DNA of 64,000 bases from Paenibacillus sp. LHD-117 (GTDB lineage: Bacteria > Bacillota > Bacilli > Paenibacillales > Paenibacillaceae), in the NCBI RefSeq assembly GCF_030929555.1, contig NZ_JAVFVT010000026.1:1-64000 (forward strand), given 5' to 3'. Under the pieces are notes generated by a model that searched no databases, was not told the DNA's origin, and saw only the letters and a program-made list of their open reading frames with translations. Below, in pieces: positions 34,791 to 43,359 of the stretch (its first letter is position 1; every line of letters begins with the position of its first letter). Position numbers and translations under genes: made by a program.

Positions 34791-34828
34791 GTTAGAGGTT
34801 TTCTCATTAGAAATGGAGATCAATAGCG

Positions 34829-35257
34829 ATGAACGTACACTCTATCAATCATTTATGTTTCTCTGTATCCGATCTCGATCGATCCATCCGATTCTATGAA
34901 CGCGTGTTTGAAGCAAAGCTAAAGGTCAAAGGCAGAAAGCTGGCGTATTTCGACCTGAACGGTCTGTGGATCGCTCTGAACCAAGAAGATATCGATCGGC
35001 AGAACAATGCCCGAACGTATACGCATATCGCGTTTACGATCGCGGAGGACGAGTACGAAAGCGAAGTAAGACGCTTGGATGAGCTTGAAGTCGAGCTCTT
35101 CACGGGGCGCCCGAGAGACGAACGGGACAAGAAGTCGATCTATTTCCTCGATCCGGACGGTCATATGTTCGAGCTGCATACCGGTACGCTTGACGACCGG
35201 CTTGCTTATTACAAGGCGGATATGAGCCATATGGAGTTTTACGATGAATCCAAATGA
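34829..35257 (+). CDS. fosB: FosB metallothiol transferase (fosfomycin resistance)
   Basis: 142-residue VOC-fold enzyme that inactivates fosfomycin by adding bacillithiol or cysteine with a divalent metal. The match is close along the whole length to Bacillus FosB: INHLCFSVSDLDRSI at the start, RKLAYFD, YTHIAF, SIYFLDPDGHMFELHTGTL and DRLAYYK. Metal ligands are His8, His66 and Glu115, and the neighbouring cysteine is Cys10. Nothing essential is missing. It overlaps the downstream acetyltransferase gene by 14 bases. Chromosomal fosB is common in Bacillales, so this need not be recent. Confidence 0.93.
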   Translation: MNVHSINHLCFSVSDLDRSIRFYERVFEAKLKVKGRKLAYFDLNGLWIALNQEDIDRQNNARTYTHIAFTIAEDEYESEVRRLDELEVELFTGRPRDERDKKSIYFLDPDGHMFELHTGTLDDRLAYYKADMSHMEFYDESK

Positions 35258-36035
35258 ACGCGCGATCATACTCGTCCATTCCGAAATCGACTATATGTCG
35301 GATCGAATGACAGCGATGAAGGAACAAGACGGCAATCCGATGGGTGTCGACATGCAGCGGCTAGGCGACGCGGTCGCCTATTACAGCCGGAACATGCCAT
35401 GGCCTCTTTTCAATCACGTCAAAGGCGCTTTGGCGCCTGAAGACGTCGAAGCCGCAATCGCTTTCTACGAGAAGCGGGAGCGCAAGGCTGAGTTCTATGT
35501 CTCCCCGGGCGTATTTCGCACGGAGACGCTGAAACTTCTTGCTGAACGCGGTTATTATCAATCCGCCTTCCACGTCTCGATGTATGCAGAGCCTACGTTT
35601 CAAGATCAACAGAATGACGATGTCATTCAAATCAGAAAACTGGACTCGGACGAGCTGCCTGTCTACGCCGAAATTCATTGTTTGGGCACCGGTCTATCCA
35701 TCGAGGGCAAGGATCATGTAGCGGCCAATAATCGGCTGCTGCATGAGCGCCCCGGATGGCATTATTACCTTGGTTTATCGGAAGGGCAAGCCGCATCGGT
35801 CGGCGTCATGTTCGTGAAAGATGATGTCGCGTCCTTTACGTTCGCAGCAACGCTGCCGGAGTTTCGGAACAAAGGTCTCCATACGGCAATGCTGCGTGCA
35901 AGGCTTCGCGACGCTCGCGAGATTGGATGCCGGATTGTCGTCGCGCAGTGCGCATTTGGTTCCGCCAGCCATCGCAATATGGAACGGATTGGCATGAACA
36001 TCGGCATGACCCGGTCGACATGGTCCAAACATTAG
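35244..36035 (+). CDS. GNAT-family N-acetyltransferase
   Basis: 263 residues. The C-terminal half (about 130-260) is a GNAT domain with the acetyl-CoA-binding turn in LPEFRNKGLHTAMLRARL; the N-terminal half is a second, GNAT-like or unrelated alpha/beta region. GGAG seven bases upstream, inside the end of fosB, supports the ATG and implies co-translation. Substrate unknown; co-transcription with fosB is visible, a shared resistance role is inference. Confidence 0.85.
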   Translation: MNPNERAIILVHSEIDYMSDRMTAMKEQDGNPMGVDMQRLGDAVAYYSRNMPWPLFNHVKGALAPEDVEAAIAFYEKRERKAEFYVSPGVFRTETLKLLAERGYYQSAFHVSMYAEPTFQDQQNDDVIQIRKLDSDELPVYAEIHCLGTGLSIEGKDHVAANNRLLHERPGWHYYLGLSEGQAASVGVMFVKDDVASFTFAATLPEFRNKGLHTAMLRARLRDAREIGCRIVVAQCAFGSASHRNMERIGMNIGMTRSTWSKH

Positions 36036-36055
36036 TTTACATAATAATAGTTATG
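36035..36055 (+). promoter_or_regulatory. second copy of the AT-rich 21-base element
   Basis: GTTTACATAATAATAGTTAT plus G matches 20 of 21 bases of the element at 11986-12006. It begins right after the acetyltransferase stop and ends 32 bases before the next start codon. Confidence 0.4.
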
Positions 36056-36086
36056 AAAATTTAATTCCGAGGTGAGGGGCGATCTT

Positions 36087-36446
36087 ATGCCAAGTCCTAT
36101 CAAAAACCAAATCACAGGGATTTTCGTTCCGGTCAAGGACATCGAAGCCGCGAGAGCCTGGTATTGCGACTTGCTCGGACTCGAGCCGACGTACGATATA
36201 CTCTCGGGACATCTCTGCTGCATTCCAATGAACAACAACGGGCAGAACGTTGTGCTGGACAGCAATGTTTATGCGCCGGACAATGTGTTTCAAACGCCCG
36301 CGTTCCACTTCGACACCGACGACATCGAGCTTGCTTATGCCTATATGAAGGAGAAGGGCATCGCGTTGACATCCGGCATCGAGCACGGTCATTGGTTCCG
36401 CTTCACGGATCCGGACGGCAACCATCTCATGATCTGCCGCTGCTAG
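36087..36446 (+). CDS. VOC/glyoxalase-family protein
   Basis: 119-residue vicinal-oxygen-chelate fold protein: GIFVPVKDIEAARAWYCDLL opens the first beta-alpha-beta module, and FTDPDGNHLMICRC closes the second. Histidine/glutamate metal ligands are only partly conserved, so metal binding is unsure. GAGGTGAGGGG seven bases upstream selects the ATG at 36087 over a GTG at 36072. Family members include dioxygenases, glyoxalases and antibiotic-binding proteins; the exact role is unknown. Confidence 0.82.
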   Translation: MPSPIKNQITGIFVPVKDIEAARAWYCDLLGLEPTYDILSGHLCCIPMNNNGQNVVLDSNVYAPDNVFQTPAFHFDTDDIELAYAYMKEKGIALTSGIEHGHWFRFTDPDGNHLMICRC

Positions 36447-36524
36447 CTCAATTCACGATTGCGATTCCTATCCGGTCTATGTCACAATGGTAGCAGCACA
36501 CAACGAGAGAATTGAGGGTTAACA

Positions 36525-37271
36525 TTGAAATTCAGACCTTGCATCGATCTTCATGACGGTAAAGTGAAACAAATCGTCGGCGAAACGCTAAACGAAGGCG
36601 CGATCGTCGAAAACTTCGTATCCGCACATGATTCCGTTTATTACGCAGAATTGTTCAAGAAAGACGGCCTCACTGGAGGTCATGTCATCATGCTGGGTCC
36701 GGGCAACGAAGCGGCCGCTCTGGCGGCTCTGCGACATTATCCGGGCGGCCTGCAGATCGGCGGAGGCATCAAGGCCGATAATGCGGCCTATTATTTGGAG
36801 CAAGGCGCGACGCATGCGATCGTGACGTCCTATATTTTCCGCGACGGGCGACTGGATGAAGAGAATCTCTCCCGCATCGTCGGCGAGACCGGCAAAGACA
36901 GGCTCGTGATCGATCTCAGCTGCAAGGAGAAGGACGGCAAGTGGTTCGTCGTGACGAACCAATGGAAACAATTCAGCGACTTTGAAGTGAACCCTTCCAA
37001 TATTCGTTATTTGGAGCAATATTGCGACGAGTTTCTCGTACATGCCGTCGATGTCGAAGGCAAACAAAGCGGCATCCAGCAAAGCCTGGTGAAGGATTTG
37101 GCGGAATGGGTATCCATTCCGACGACCTATGCCGGCGGCGCAAGATCGATCGCCGACATGGAGCTGTTCCGCGAATTGTCAGGAGGCAAGTTGGATCTGA
37201 CGATCGGCAGCGCCCTTGATATTTTCGGCGGCGCATTATCTTATGACGAAGTGGTGCGGTACGGGAAGTAA
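36525..37271 (+). CDS. eukaryotic-type HisA (ProFAR isomerase) homologue
   Basis: 248-residue TIM barrel related to phosphoribosylformimino-5-aminoimidazole carboxamide ribotide isomerase, fourth step of histidine synthesis. It resembles yeast HIS6 rather than ordinary bacterial HisA: PCIDLHDGKVKQIVGETL, NFVSAHDSVYYAELF, HVIMLGPGNE, the long KDRLVIDLSCKEKDGKWFV segment and VDLTIGSALDIFGGAL. The start is a TTG with GAGGG six bases upstream. It stands alone, away from other his genes, and ends at its own terminator. Confidence 0.85.
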   Translation: MKFRPCIDLHDGKVKQIVGETLNEGAIVENFVSAHDSVYYAELFKKDGLTGGHVIMLGPGNEAAALAALRHYPGGLQIGGGIKADNAAYYLEQGATHAIVTSYIFRDGRLDEENLSRIVGETGKDRLVIDLSCKEKDGKWFVVTNQWKQFSDFEVNPSNIRYLEQYCDEFLVHAVDVEGKQSGIQQSLVKDLAEWVSIPTTYAGGARSIADMELFRELSGGKLDLTIGSALDIFGGALSYDEVVRYGK

Positions 37272-37284
37272 ACGTCTTGAAGGA

Positions 37285-37315
37285 AGAAACCGAGTTCCGT
37301 TCGGTTTCTTTTTTT
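37285..37315 (+). terminator. terminator after HisA-like gene
   Basis: AGAAACCGA pairs with TCGGTTTCT around a seven-base loop and is followed by a run of T. Confidence 0.92.
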
Positions 37316-37430
37316 GCGTGATTGCGTGCCATGATTCGGTTTGCGTTGGCATGACAAACGATTTCGAGTCGATTATAATGTGAAACAATGGTTGGCGATA
37401 TGCAATTACGGTATTGGGGGAGCATCCGGC

Positions 37431-38237
37431 ATGTTGAAGCTAGCGAAAGAAGTCGCGATCGCGGCAGCCTATGAGGCTGGACGCCTGGCGAAAGAGAAGT
37501 TCGGCACGCTCGTTCGCATCGACGAGAAAGACGAGCATGGCGATGTCGTGACGGAAGTCGATCACGGCGCGGAACATATTATTTTGTCCAAAATCAAGGC
37601 CGCATTTCCCGACCATCGGATTCGCTCGGAGGAAATCGGGGACAATGAGGAACAGAGCGATTGGATGTGGCTGGTAGATCCGCTTGACGGCACGAATAAC
37701 TTCGCGGTGGGGCTGCCGGTGTTTGCGATTTCGATCACGCTCGTCTACGTGGATCAACCGGTCATGGCCGTCATCTATGAGCCTATGACGGATCGATTGT
37801 CTGCGGCGATCGCGGGCGAAGGGGCGACTTGCAACGGAAACCCGATCTCGGCGGGACAAGCGGCGGTTCTGAAGAAAGCCAGAGTCGGTTGGATTCAGGG
37901 GCATCAAGTGCAAAATCAGCCAAGAGCCGTGCGGCTTAGGCATTCAATCGATGTGGAAGCGAAACGTATGATGAGATTATGGGCTCCGACGCTGCAATGG
38001 TGCATGCTCGCGAGAGGAGATTTAGACGCGATAATCGTCTATGATTCGGAAGGCGAGGATTTGTATTCGGGTTTGTTGATTGCTAAGGAAGCGGGATGCG
38101 AAATCGTCGATTTCGAAGGTCGATTATTTAACGGCGTTAACAATCAACCTTTTCTAATCGCATGTTTGCCGAGAAATCGGGAATATTTTATCCGCATGGT
38201 AGAAGCAGGGTTAAATCAAGGCTCCGGAGAGGAATAG
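37431..38237 (+). CDS. inositol monophosphatase-family phosphatase
   Basis: 268 residues. The Mg-dependent phosphatase signature DPLDGTNNFAVG near residue 83 and the EIGDNEEQ acidic motif before it are present; the second motif near the C-terminus (YDSEGEDLYSGLLIAKEAG) has E-G-E-D-L-Y where W-D-x-A-A is usual, so the third metal site looks altered. Likely substrates are inositol or sugar phosphates, or PAP. GGGGGAG precedes the ATG at 37431; the frame from 37341 is not supported. Confidence 0.82.
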   Translation: MLKLAKEVAIAAAYEAGRLAKEKFGTLVRIDEKDEHGDVVTEVDHGAEHIILSKIKAAFPDHRIRSEEIGDNEEQSDWMWLVDPLDGTNNFAVGLPVFAISITLVYVDQPVMAVIYEPMTDRLSAAIAGEGATCNGNPISAGQAAVLKKARVGWIQGHQVQNQPRAVRLRHSIDVEAKRMMRLWAPTLQWCMLARGDLDAIIVYDSEGEDLYSGLLIAKEAGCEIVDFEGRLFNGVNNQPFLIACLPRNREYFIRMVEAGLNQGSGEE

Positions 38238-38243
38238 ATCGGC

Positions 38244-38786
38244 ATGGATTTGTTGAGGGAGATTTATGAACGGGATCTGGGAATCAGCGATCGGGATAAC
38301 ACGGCAAGACGGCATGGCGGCCGGTTTTGGTTCAGCCAAACCGTTGTTGGCGTCGTCTACAACGACCAACATCAGATTGTCATGATCCATCGGAACGATG
38401 ACCATTACGGTCTTCCTGCCGGAAATTCCGGCCCGGGTGAAGAAACGTCCCATGTGCTGCGATTAGAGCTTGACAAGCTTGGTGCAGGAGCATGGACGGT
38501 AGAGCCTGCGGATGAACTGGGTCTTGTCATCGAATACCGCGATTCGCTCGAATCGATCCAATTCGCATACGGATTTACCGCTCATGCGAGCGTACGAATA
38601 TCCGATTTTCATACGGAAGCGGATTCGATTCTCCTACATGAAGCCTTGGAAGAAGAAGCTAATTTGGTGAAATGGATGTCGGTACATGAGGCTATCGCAT
38701 TGCTCAATCGCCATTCTCCGAATAGTTATGAAGGGAAGTTTATTCAGGCGCGGGATCTGACTTTGTTGAAGCAATTACTTCGTTAG
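38244..38786 (+). CDS. Nudix-like protein with degenerate Nudix box
   Basis: 180 residues. The beta-sheet and GLPAGNSGPGEE opening of a Nudix fold are present, but the following helix reads T-S-H-V-L-R-L-E-L-D-K-L where REL-x-EE should supply the metal-binding glutamates. It may bind rather than hydrolyse a nucleotide. It follows the phosphatase gene by six bases with GGAGAGGAA upstream, suggesting one operon. Confidence 0.65.
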   Translation: MDLLREIYERDLGISDRDNTARRHGGRFWFSQTVVGVVYNDQHQIVMIHRNDDHYGLPAGNSGPGEETSHVLRLELDKLGAGAWTVEPADELGLVIEYRDSLESIQFAYGFTAHASVRISDFHTEADSILLHEALEEEANLVKWMSVHEAIALLNRHSPNSYEGKFIQARDLTLLKQLLR

Positions 38787-38862
38787 GGAGCGATAGCGCT
38801 TGACTGCCGCACTGCTTGGAAGCTTTATTTCCGCGATGGCTACTTTCAAGGGGGGTCACTGA

Positions 38863-39780
38863 ATGGAATACAAATATGAAATGGTAAAAGTCGATGATTT
38901 TTGGCCGATTAAAATCATTATTCATACCACAGACAAACAGGGGTATATACCAAGACATTGGCATGAAAGTATTGAAATATCTTATGTTCTCTCCGGGATG
39001 ATTGATGAAATTTATATAGACGGGAAGGTTTATGCATCCGGGCAAAGCGATATTGTCTTAATCAATTCCAATGCGATCCACTCTTTTTCAGTAAATAGAG
39101 GAGAAAACAGAAAGGCAATCACTATTCTTATGCCTTATGAATTTATCAAAGCTATTTATCCGGACCTTGATCAAATTGCCTTTGATTGTATCTCAATCGG
39201 TGAAAACGATTTACAGAAAAAAATACATTTTGATGAGTTGCGTGAGATTTTAGACTTAATCATAACTTTTTATGAAAATAAAGAGAATAACAACTTAACC
39301 CATATAAAAGTAACAAGTTTATCTTACGAGTTGGTTTATAACCTGTTAAAAAACTTTAAAGTTATGAAAAACGGTAACAGCAGGATCAAAGCAAGGAAAT
39401 ATCTCGAACGGTTAACCATGATTACGAATTATATAAGGGAAAACTATAATCAAAATTTATCTCTTGACTTTCTCTCAACCAAATTTAATTTATCGTCAGA
39501 ATATCTTTCGCGGTTCTTTTTTAAATATACAGGAATGACTCTATTACAATATATCAATGCGATCCGTCTTGAAAAGTCGTATCCTGATTTAATGAATACC
39601 GATGATCCGATCACCCAGATTGCATTAAACCACGGTTTTCCGAATGAAAAGTCCTATAATCGAGTATTTAAAGCTGTCTATCTTGTAACACCTAGTCAAT
39701 ATAGGAAAGAGCAAAAAAAGTCAGGAATTGACCATAAACAGGCTGATAAAAGACAGGATATATTGTATCGCTTTCCTTAA
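38863..39780 (+). CDS. AraC-family transcription regulator
   Basis: 305 residues: a cupin-type sensor half (RHWHESIEISYVLSG near residue 28) and two helix-turn-helix motifs in the last 100 residues (SLDFLSTKFNLSSEYLSRFF; DDPITQIALNHGFPNEKSYN; PSQYRKE). Strikingly AT-rich compared with genes on the left, suggesting acquisition. AAGGGGGG precedes the ATG. It reads into the adjacent esterase gene, which is its probable target. Confidence 0.9.
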   Translation: MEYKYEMVKVDDFWPIKIIIHTTDKQGYIPRHWHESIEISYVLSGMIDEIYIDGKVYASGQSDIVLINSNAIHSFSVNRGENRKAITILMPYEFIKAIYPDLDQIAFDCISIGENDLQKKIHFDELREILDLIITFYENKENNNLTHIKVTSLSYELVYNLLKNFKVMKNGNSRIKARKYLERLTMITNYIRENYNQNLSLDFLSTKFNLSSEYLSRFFFKYTGMTLLQYINAIRLEKSYPDLMNTDDPITQIALNHGFPNEKSYNRVFKAVYLVTPSQYRKEQKKSGIDHKQADKRQDILYRFP

Positions 39781-39785
39781 AATAT

Positions 39786-39834
39786 ATGTAAGCGCCATCA
39801 ATTTTAAAAATACTCAAATTAGTAGCGCTTACAT
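39786..39834. promoter_or_regulatory. paired cre-like sites before the esterase gene
   Basis: ATGTAAGCGC at 39786-39795 and its exact reverse complement GCGCTTACAT at 39825-39834. Read inward, TGTAAGCGCCATCA and TGTAAGCGCTACTA match the CcpA catabolite element TGWAARCGYTWWCW at 13 and 12 of 14 positions. Carbon-catabolite control, or binding by the AraC protein, is inferred. Confidence 0.55.
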
Positions 39835-39864
39835 TATGGAGAGAGAGCAGGAGGTATTAGGATT

Positions 39865-41643
39865 ATGTTAAAGAGAACTAAAAAAAGCGTTAAAGCTGCA
39901 TTGTTATGTACATTAGCAGCTGGTTCTGCCCTTTCTTTCAGTACGGGGGCAATGGCTGAGGAAGTGAAAACTCAGCATAGCTCAGGCTCATATCGGACGG
40001 TTACCGAAATTGAGGATTGGGGACCTGCCATAACAAAGGTCATCGTCGATATAGGCAAGCCGGTTCCGGTAAATTCTGTAACATCAGAAACATTCAAAGT
40101 ACATGTGGCTAGAAGCGACAGCCGACTAGCCAAGCCCTTTCTAGAGGAAGGGTACAGGAAGGTTACAAATGCATATGTAGCGGACAAGAATGGAAAACCT
40201 GCCGTTCAAACAGGAAAATATGCCGTGTTGGAAATGGAAATTGGTCCAACTGTAACCTTAGGATCATCAATGAATTTTAATTTAGATACATTTCTAAACG
40301 ACTGGATCGATAGTAAGTATACGATTACTCAGCAAAAAGACATTCTTACGCCTGCAGGGAAAGTTTCTGGATTGGTTGCGGATACATTTACTGGGGGAGT
40401 TAGAGAACTTGTAGATGATTTCTCTACCGGCAAAGCATCATATGATGGCGTTACTTTAACCTATGCCGATTATTCTCCAGCTAAGGATAAGAAAAAGAAT
40501 CCTTTAATGATCTGGTTGCACGGCATGGGTGAGGGCGGTACAGATCCAACTATTGCGATTTCCGGCAATAAAGCCGTCAACTTTGCTACGGAAGAAATCC
40601 AATCCTATTTTGACGGGGCCTACGTATTGGCTCCTCAAACGCCAACTTATTGGATGGACGGTTTTACGGGATTTGGAGATGGGACTTCAAAATATGAAAA
40701 AGCTCTTATGGAATTGATCAAGGATTATGTTGCAAATAACAAAGATATTGATCCCGATCGAATTTATATCGGCGGGGACTCCAATGGCGGATATATGACG
40801 ATGCTTATGATACGTGACTATCCGGAGTACTTTGCAGCAGCATTCCCAACATGCGAGGCTTTAATGGATACGCTTATTTCAGATGAAGACATTCAGAGTT
40901 TGAAAAACCTTCCCATTTGGTTCATTGCGGCTGAAACAGATAAAGTCGTACCTGTAAATGAGTATGTCGTTCCGACCTATAATCGCCTAGTCCAAGCAGG
41001 AGCAAAGAATGTTCATCTATCCTTGTTTGATAACGTGATTGACACTTCAGGCATATACAAGAAAGCGGACGGCACGCCATTCGAATACGATGGACATTGG
41101 TCATGGATTTATGTATATAACAACGATGTATCTAAAACGATCAATAGATCTGCAACTACTCTAATGGAATGGATAGCCGATCAGTCAAGCAGCAGCATTA
41201 CTCGCGCCGAGTTTATCTCCATGATCGTGAAAGGTCTTGACATTAGGCCGGAATCGGGCGCGCCGTTCTCAGACGTTGCCGCCGATTCCACGTACGCGGG
41301 AGACATTGCCGCAGCGAAGGCCCTCGGACTGATCAAAGGCAAGTCCGCCGCAACATTCGATCCGAACGGCACGATTAGCCGCCAGGATATTGCTGTTATT
41401 CTTGCCAATGTGCTGGCTTACCTGGGCCACAGCACGGACGCCAACGTATCGGCGCTTGAAGCCTTTGCCGATTCCGGTGCGATCGCACCGTACGCGAAGT
41501 CCGCTGCAGCGCTTATCGTTGATCAAGGCATCATGATCGGCAAGTCCGAATCGAAGTTCGAACCGAAGGCAGACCTGACAAGAGCCCAAGCGGAGGACAT
41601 CGTGATTCAACTGTTGGACGCACTTGAGCCGGGCAACGCGTAA
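39865..41643 (+). CDS. secreted SLH-anchored alpha/beta-hydrolase (esterase-like)
   Basis: 592 residues. Signal peptide to about AMA (residue 31); an N-terminal beta-rich domain (about 35-190); an alpha/beta-hydrolase domain with LMIWLHGMGEGG for the oxyanion region, nucleophile Ser306 in GGDSNGG, an aspartate in AETDKVVP and DGHWSW supplying the histidine; then S-layer-homology repeats from about 446 that bind the cell-wall polymer. It resembles peptidase-like carbohydrate/feruloyl or PHB-type esterases of the dienelactone/prolyl-oligopeptidase class. The first 440 codons are AT-rich, while the SLH part is GC-rich like host genes. AGGAGG precedes the ATG. Confidence 0.87.
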   Translation: MLKRTKKSVKAALLCTLAAGSALSFSTGAMAEEVKTQHSSGSYRTVTEIEDWGPAITKVIVDIGKPVPVNSVTSETFKVHVARSDSRLAKPFLEEGYRKVTNAYVADKNGKPAVQTGKYAVLEMEIGPTVTLGSSMNFNLDTFLNDWIDSKYTITQQKDILTPAGKVSGLVADTFTGGVRELVDDFSTGKASYDGVTLTYADYSPAKDKKKNPLMIWLHGMGEGGTDPTIAISGNKAVNFATEEIQSYFDGAYVLAPQTPTYWMDGFTGFGDGTSKYEKALMELIKDYVANNKDIDPDRIYIGGDSNGGYMTMLMIRDYPEYFAAAFPTCEALMDTLISDEDIQSLKNLPIWFIAAETDKVVPVNEYVVPTYNRLVQAGAKNVHLSLFDNVIDTSGIYKKADGTPFEYDGHWSWIYVYNNDVSKTINRSATTLMEWIADQSSSSITRAEFISMIVKGLDIRPESGAPFSDVAADSTYAGDIAAAKALGLIKGKSAATFDPNGTISRQDIAVILANVLAYLGHSTDANVSALEAFADSGAIAPYAKSAAALIVDQGIMIGKSESKFEPKADLTRAQAEDIVIQLLDALEPGNA

Positions 41644-41667
41644 CCGGCGTAGCCCGTCCAAATGCCA

Positions 41668-41702
41668 TGGCCGCCTCGCAACCTGCGGGGCGGCCGCTTT
41701 TT
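41668..41702 (+). terminator. terminator after SLH esterase gene
   Basis: TGGCCGCCTCGC pairs with GCGGGGCGGCCG around a short loop, followed by CTTTTTATG. A second hairpin, GAAGCCCC/GGGGCTTC at 41733-41765, follows without a U run. Confidence 0.88.
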
Positions 41703-41793
41703 ATGTCCATAACCCCCAGAGATTTACTCAATGAAGCCCCATGCCCTTACAAGGCAAGGGGCTTCTTCGGTTCAATTCAGCACGCAAGATGGA

Positions 41794-41824
41794 TGCATAC
41801 TGACTCATCATTGAAGGAACAATA
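41794..41824 (+). promoter_or_regulatory. possible sigma-G-like promoter of the ger operon
   Basis: TGCATA at 41794-41799 matches the sigma-G -35 box; AACAATA 18 bases later matches five of seven positions of the -10 consensus. Forespore expression is expected for germinant receptors, but the match is weak. Confidence 0.3.
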
Positions 41825-41865
41825 GAAGAAGTTCCAGTTTCTCCAATGAAAGGTAATGACATGAG

Positions 41866-43359
41866 ATGGGCAAACATACGATATCGCAGCATTTGGAGGA
41901 GAATCAGAAACGGATCGAGGATACGTTCGCAGCCTGCAAGGATCTAGTCATCCTTCCTTGGAGGTATGGAAGCGGGCTTGAACATGCCGCATTCTCCGTC
42001 TACTTCGATACGCTTGTTCAAGATAAAAAATTCAATTACATGAAAGAAACGCTGCAGGACCTCGTGTCGCATGAAGTCGGCCCGGGAGAGGACATTACTC
42101 CTGAGGATATCATCCATTTTTTTGATCGGAACGGGGTGTCAGCCCAATCCTCAGCGGTCATTGAGCATTACGATCAAGCCGTTCAGCACATTCTGAATGG
42201 CAATGTCGTTATTTTCTTCGACAAGTGGAATCACGCGCTAAGCTATCCTGCTCTTGGCCTTGAGATGAGACAAATTTCCGAGCCGATCACGGAACCTGTC
42301 GTTCAAGGGCCGCACATGAGTACGATTGAGGACCTTGGCAAAAATATCGGTTTGATCAGAAGTCTTTTGAAATCGCCTAAACTCAAATTCGCGATGTTGA
42401 CGGTCGGAGCGGAAAGCAAGAGGGTCATCGCATACGGCTATTTGGACGGGGCGGTGAATCCCGAAACGTTAGATGATTTCCGGCGGCGAATCGAACAGAT
42501 TGGCGAGGAAGAAGTGCTGGAGACATCCTATCTGGAGGAGTGGATCGAGGAGTCGGCTTATTCGCCCTTTCCCCAAGCGCGATATACGGAGAGGCCGGAT
42601 GCCGCCGTCGCTTCACTGCTCGATGGAAAAATTATTGCTCTCGTTAACGGAACGCCGACGATATTAATTTGTCCTTCTAAATTTTTCGAGTTTTTTTCGG
42701 CGACCGAAGATTATTACCAACGAGCCGTATTTTCAAGCTTAATTCGTCAATTGCGGTTCTCCGCATTTTTGATGGCGCTGCTTCTGCCAAGCATCTATAT
42801 CGCATTATCCACCTTCCATTCCGAGCTGCTTCCTACCGTATTGCTGCTCGCGATTCTCGATACTCGGGAAGGCATTCCGTTCCCAGCCTTCGTGGAAGCG
42901 TTAATTATGGAGTTTTTTTTCGAATTGCTGCGCGAGGCCGGCATTCGGTTGCCGCGTCCGATCGGCTCCGCCGTCAGCATCGTTGGCGCTCTCGTCATCG
43001 GACAGGCCGCGATCCAGGCCAAAATCGCATCGCCGGTCATGGTTATTATCGTTTCGCTGACCGGTATTGCTTCCTTTGCGCTGCCGCAATACAGCATGGC
43101 GGTCGCATTGCGAATTATGAGGTTTCCTCTCATGATACTAGCGGCAACGCTTGGAGGCCTTGGTATTATGTTCGGGCTGATATTGGCTTTTCTGCATCTG
43201 GCTTCGCTCCGAACCTTAGGTCAGCCGTATCTGTCGCCAGTAGCGCCGCTTGATATAAAACAATGGAGAGATGTCTTTCTCATCTTCTCGCGCAAAACTT
43301 TACTTCAATCCCCGCGCAATCGGCATCTTCACAGAAAGACGGGTGGGAGGAGCAAATGA
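41866..43359 (+). CDS. spore germinant receptor subunit A (GerAA family)
   Basis: 497 residues. A soluble N-terminal domain (about 1-280) precedes a membrane domain with about five helices; LRQ-FSAFLMALLLPSIYIAL, HSELLPTVLL, RLPRPIGSAVSIVGALVIGQ and ASPVMVIIVSLTGI are classical GerA motifs. It forms a nutrient-sensing receptor in the inner spore membrane with the C and B subunits encoded downstream. An AAAGG site lies 12 bases upstream. Its stop overlaps the gerAC start by ATGA. Confidence 0.93.
   Translation: MGKHTISQHLEENQKRIEDTFAACKDLVILPWRYGSGLEHAAFSVYFDTLVQDKKFNYMKETLQDLVSHEVGPGEDITPEDIIHFFDRNGVSAQSSAVIEHYDQAVQHILNGNVVIFFDKWNHALSYPALGLEMRQISEPITEPVVQGPHMSTIEDLGKNIGLIRSLLKSPKLKFAMLTVGAESKRVIAYGYLDGAVNPETLDDFRRRIEQIGEEEVLETSYLEEWIEESAYSPFPQARYTERPDAAVASLLDGKIIALVNGTPTILICPSKFFEFFSATEDYYQRAVFSSLIRQLRFSAFLMALLLPSIYIALSTFHSELLPTVLLLAILDTREGIPFPAFVEALIMEFFFELLREAGIRLPRPIGSAVSIVGALVIGQAAIQAKIASPVMVIIVSLTGIASFALPQYSMAVALRIMRFPLMILAATLGGLGIMFGLILAFLHLASLRTLGQPYLSPVAPLDIKQWRDVFLIFSRKTLLQSPRNRHLHRKTGGRSK

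Noticed and set aside
41733..41765. Second terminator after the SLH esterase
   Set aside because: Good stem but no U run; kept only as a note under the first terminator.
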